Source: Tangfeifania diversioriginum
GTDB taxonomy: Bacteria > Bacteroidota > Bacteroidia > Bacteroidales > Prolixibacteraceae
Reading direction: 5' to 3'
DNA length: 64,000 bases
Assembly (NCBI RefSeq): GCF_900141875.1
Contig: NZ_FQZE01000006.1
Span: 1 to 64,000 of the forward strand
Position 1 is the first letter of the stretch. Each line of letters opens with the position of its first letter. Shown here piece after piece: positions 62,656-64,000 of this stretch. A program made the position numbers and the translations under genes. The notes under the pieces are model-generated. The model did not search any database, was not told the origin of the DNA, and saw only the letters and a program-made list of their open reading frames with translations.

Positions 62656-64000
62656 TCAGTTTTGTTTTAGGCCCCACTTTTTATTTGGTTCTGCTCCCAG
62701 TTCAAGCTCTAATTTTCCACCCTCCAGAAAAACAGAAACAGGAAACTGAAAGTCGTTCCATTCCTCTCCATTCAGCCAGGCTTTTTGAATGTAAATGTCG
62801 TCCTGATTCTTTCGGGAGGTAATAATTTCAAAAGAATTAAATTGTTTCCTATCTGTAGTGGAAGGAAAGCTTAAAGTTATTTTATCAAACAGCGGACTTG
62901 TAATCTCGAGTGTAGGGTCTTTTCCAACACACCCCTGCACATCGAACAGTCCGATGGCCATTAAAACGCCCAGTGCACCCAGTTGCCCCTGATCCTCATC
63001 GCCGTTGTATCCGGAGTAAGGATCAGTTCCTCCGTAGGAAATTTTTTTTACCTGGTTCACCCAATACTGCGTTTTCCAGGGAGCGCCTGCATGGCTGAAC
63101 AAATGTGCCATCGAACACGACGGCTGATTCTCGTAATCTACCCATCCGGTGCCGTGTTCGCCGTGCGGGGTAATAAACCGGTATGGCTGCGCTTTGGTAA
63201 AACTGGAGTCCAGTTTTTCAATGAATTTATCCCTGTCGCCCATTTCTTCAATCAGGCCGCTGATGTTTTGCGGGACATAAAAGGAATAGGTTGCAGAATT
63301 TCCTTCGATAAAGCCGGGTGCACTGAACCTGCTGTTTAGCGAAACCGGAGCGAATCCGTCCATCCATTTTCCTGATTCGTGGCGCGGGCGGGCCCAGCCT
63401 GTTTCGGTATCCAGCACATTCCTCCAGTTTTCCGAACGATCCAGAAACATTTCAGCCTCTACATTTTTACCGAGCAACATTGCCATGGTTGCAATGCACC
63501 AATCTTGGTAGGCATATTCAAGTGTCATGGCAGTCCCTCCCCGGTGATACCCGGCACCTCGGTCTGCAATTTCCACCGGAACATAGCCGAGGTCAATATA
63601 CCAGTCAATTCCACCCCCGGAAGGATTTGCTCCGGATTCATAGCCAGCACGATCGCGTATTCCTCCTGGGAATGCATTTTTTTTTGATGCCGTGTATGCC
63701 ATTTGCTGGTCGAATGTAGCACGGCCTGTTGACATCAGTGCAGCGAGCAGGGGCGTGGAATGGTCTCCAACCATCACGTACGAATAGTTTCCTCCCCACG
63801 AACATCTTGACATCATTCCTGCATTCTTGTAATATTCAAGGAAAGTTTCAGCCATCCAGTTTCCGTATTCCGGGTAAATGAGGGACCACAAAATATTCAG
63901 GTTCCATTGGGAACCCCATAACCCGTCGCCGTCGAAAAATTGTCTTTCTGGCCGGCCGTTTTTATCCACAGGCAACCGGCGTATAACAGGTTGGGGGCCG
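62656..64000 (-). CDS. GH92 alpha-mannosidase, 5' part beyond the window
   Basis: The frame is open to the window edge, so only the C-terminal 448 codons are present; the apparent TTG start near 63975 is not real. It covers the catalytic domain: GLWGSQWNLNILWSLIYPEY, SCSWGGNYSYVMVGDHS, acid block EGNSATYSFYVPQN, and NGDEDQGQLGALGVLMAIGL. The usual AWY after GQ(L/M) reads ALG here. Gene spacing to the GH2 enzyme is 73 bp. The missing N-terminal domain and signal lie to the right, so more of the operon probably continues beyond the window. Confidence 0.9.
   Translation of the reverse strand, partial: GPQPVIRRLPVDKNGRPERQFFDGDGLWGSQWNLNILWSLIYPEYGNWMAETFLEYYKNAGMMSRCSWGGNYSYVMVGDHSTPLLAALMSTGRATFDQQMAYTASKKNAFPGGIRDRAGYESGANPSGGGIDWYIDLGYVPVEIADRGAGYHRGGTAMTLEYAYQDWCIATMAMLLGKNVEAEMFLDRSENWRNVLDTETGWARPRHESGKWMDGFAPVSLNSRFSAPGFIEGNSATYSFYVPQNISGLIEEMGDRDKFIEKLDSSFTKAQPYRFITPHGEHGTGWVDYENQPSCSMAHLFSHAGAPWKTQYWVNQVKKISYGGTDPYSGYNGDEDQGQLGALGVLMAIGLFDVQGCVGKDPTLEITSPLFDKITLSFPSTTDRKQFNSFEIITSRKNQDDIYIQKAWLNGEEWNDFQFPVSVFLEGGKLELELGAEPNKKWGLKQN

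Noticed and set aside
1-64000. tRNA or rRNA genes
   Set aside because: The gaps between genes were read through and none shows a cloverleaf or conserved rRNA sequence.

Overview
The window looks like a glycan-degradation region of a Bacteroidota chromosome, probably a marine or sediment member of the Marinilabiliales/Prolixibacteraceae type. Evidence: a SusC/SusD pair, many lipoprotein signal peptides, Tat-type leaders on redox enzymes, anaerobic-type sulfatases with a CxPxR maturation motif, several GH92 mannosidases, a GxxExxY protein, and starts mostly without Shine-Dalgarno sequences. The taxonomic placement is inference from gene content only. Nearly everything is on the minus strand; only two convincing genes (a YceI protein at 25836-26378 and an unknown helical protein at 33268-33954) are on the plus strand.

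Region 1 (about 1-21.8 kb) is a polysaccharide utilization locus read right to left. A ROK-family repressor (20551-21771) lies upstream of a DUF4855 lipoprotein, SusC, SusD and a SusE/F-position lipoprotein. A terminator follows, then three predicted TIM-barrel enzymes of unknown specificity, a Gfo/Idh/MocA oxidoreductase, a second terminator, a sugar isomerase/epimerase, a FAD-dependent oxidoreductase, a sugar-porter MFS transporter and an N-acylglucosamine 2-epimerase-like enzyme. Two gene scars sit here: a truncated EEP-family gene and a chimeric fragment of the FAD oxidoreductase. The redox plus isomerase set suggests a keto-sugar route for glycoside breakdown.

Region 2 (22-31.9 kb) is a sulfatase cluster: three sulfatases (one frameshifted), a PhoD-like metallophosphatase whose lipoprotein signal is separated from its body by a poly(A) slip, a GH43/GH130-like beta-propeller, two orphan antitoxin-like genes and a YceI gene.

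Region 3 (31.9-34.6 kb) is a boundary zone. It holds two short elements with 9-bp terminal inverted repeats flanking a GxxExxY gene, a truncated helicase start, the unknown plus-strand gene with a strongly structured leader and a strong terminator, about 12 degenerate repeats with a 20-21 bp period, and a relic of an IS66-type accessory gene.

Region 4 (34.66 kb to the window end) is a close-packed run of 17 minus-strand genes, probably one very long operon, for mannose-rich glycans. It has six GH92 alpha-mannosidases (the last cut by the window edge), one GH38 alpha-mannosidase, one GH2 beta-mannosidase, an (alpha/alpha)6 glycosidase, a FucP-like transporter, a ROK sugar kinase plus a mannose-6-phosphate isomerase, and a second sugar route (lyxose/mannose isomerase, PfkB kinase, mannitol-type dehydrogenase, UroD-family protein). 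Together the enzymes fit trimming of N-glycan or mannan oligosaccharides to mannose followed by two parallel routes to fructose phosphates. No SusC/SusD for this operon is inside the window.
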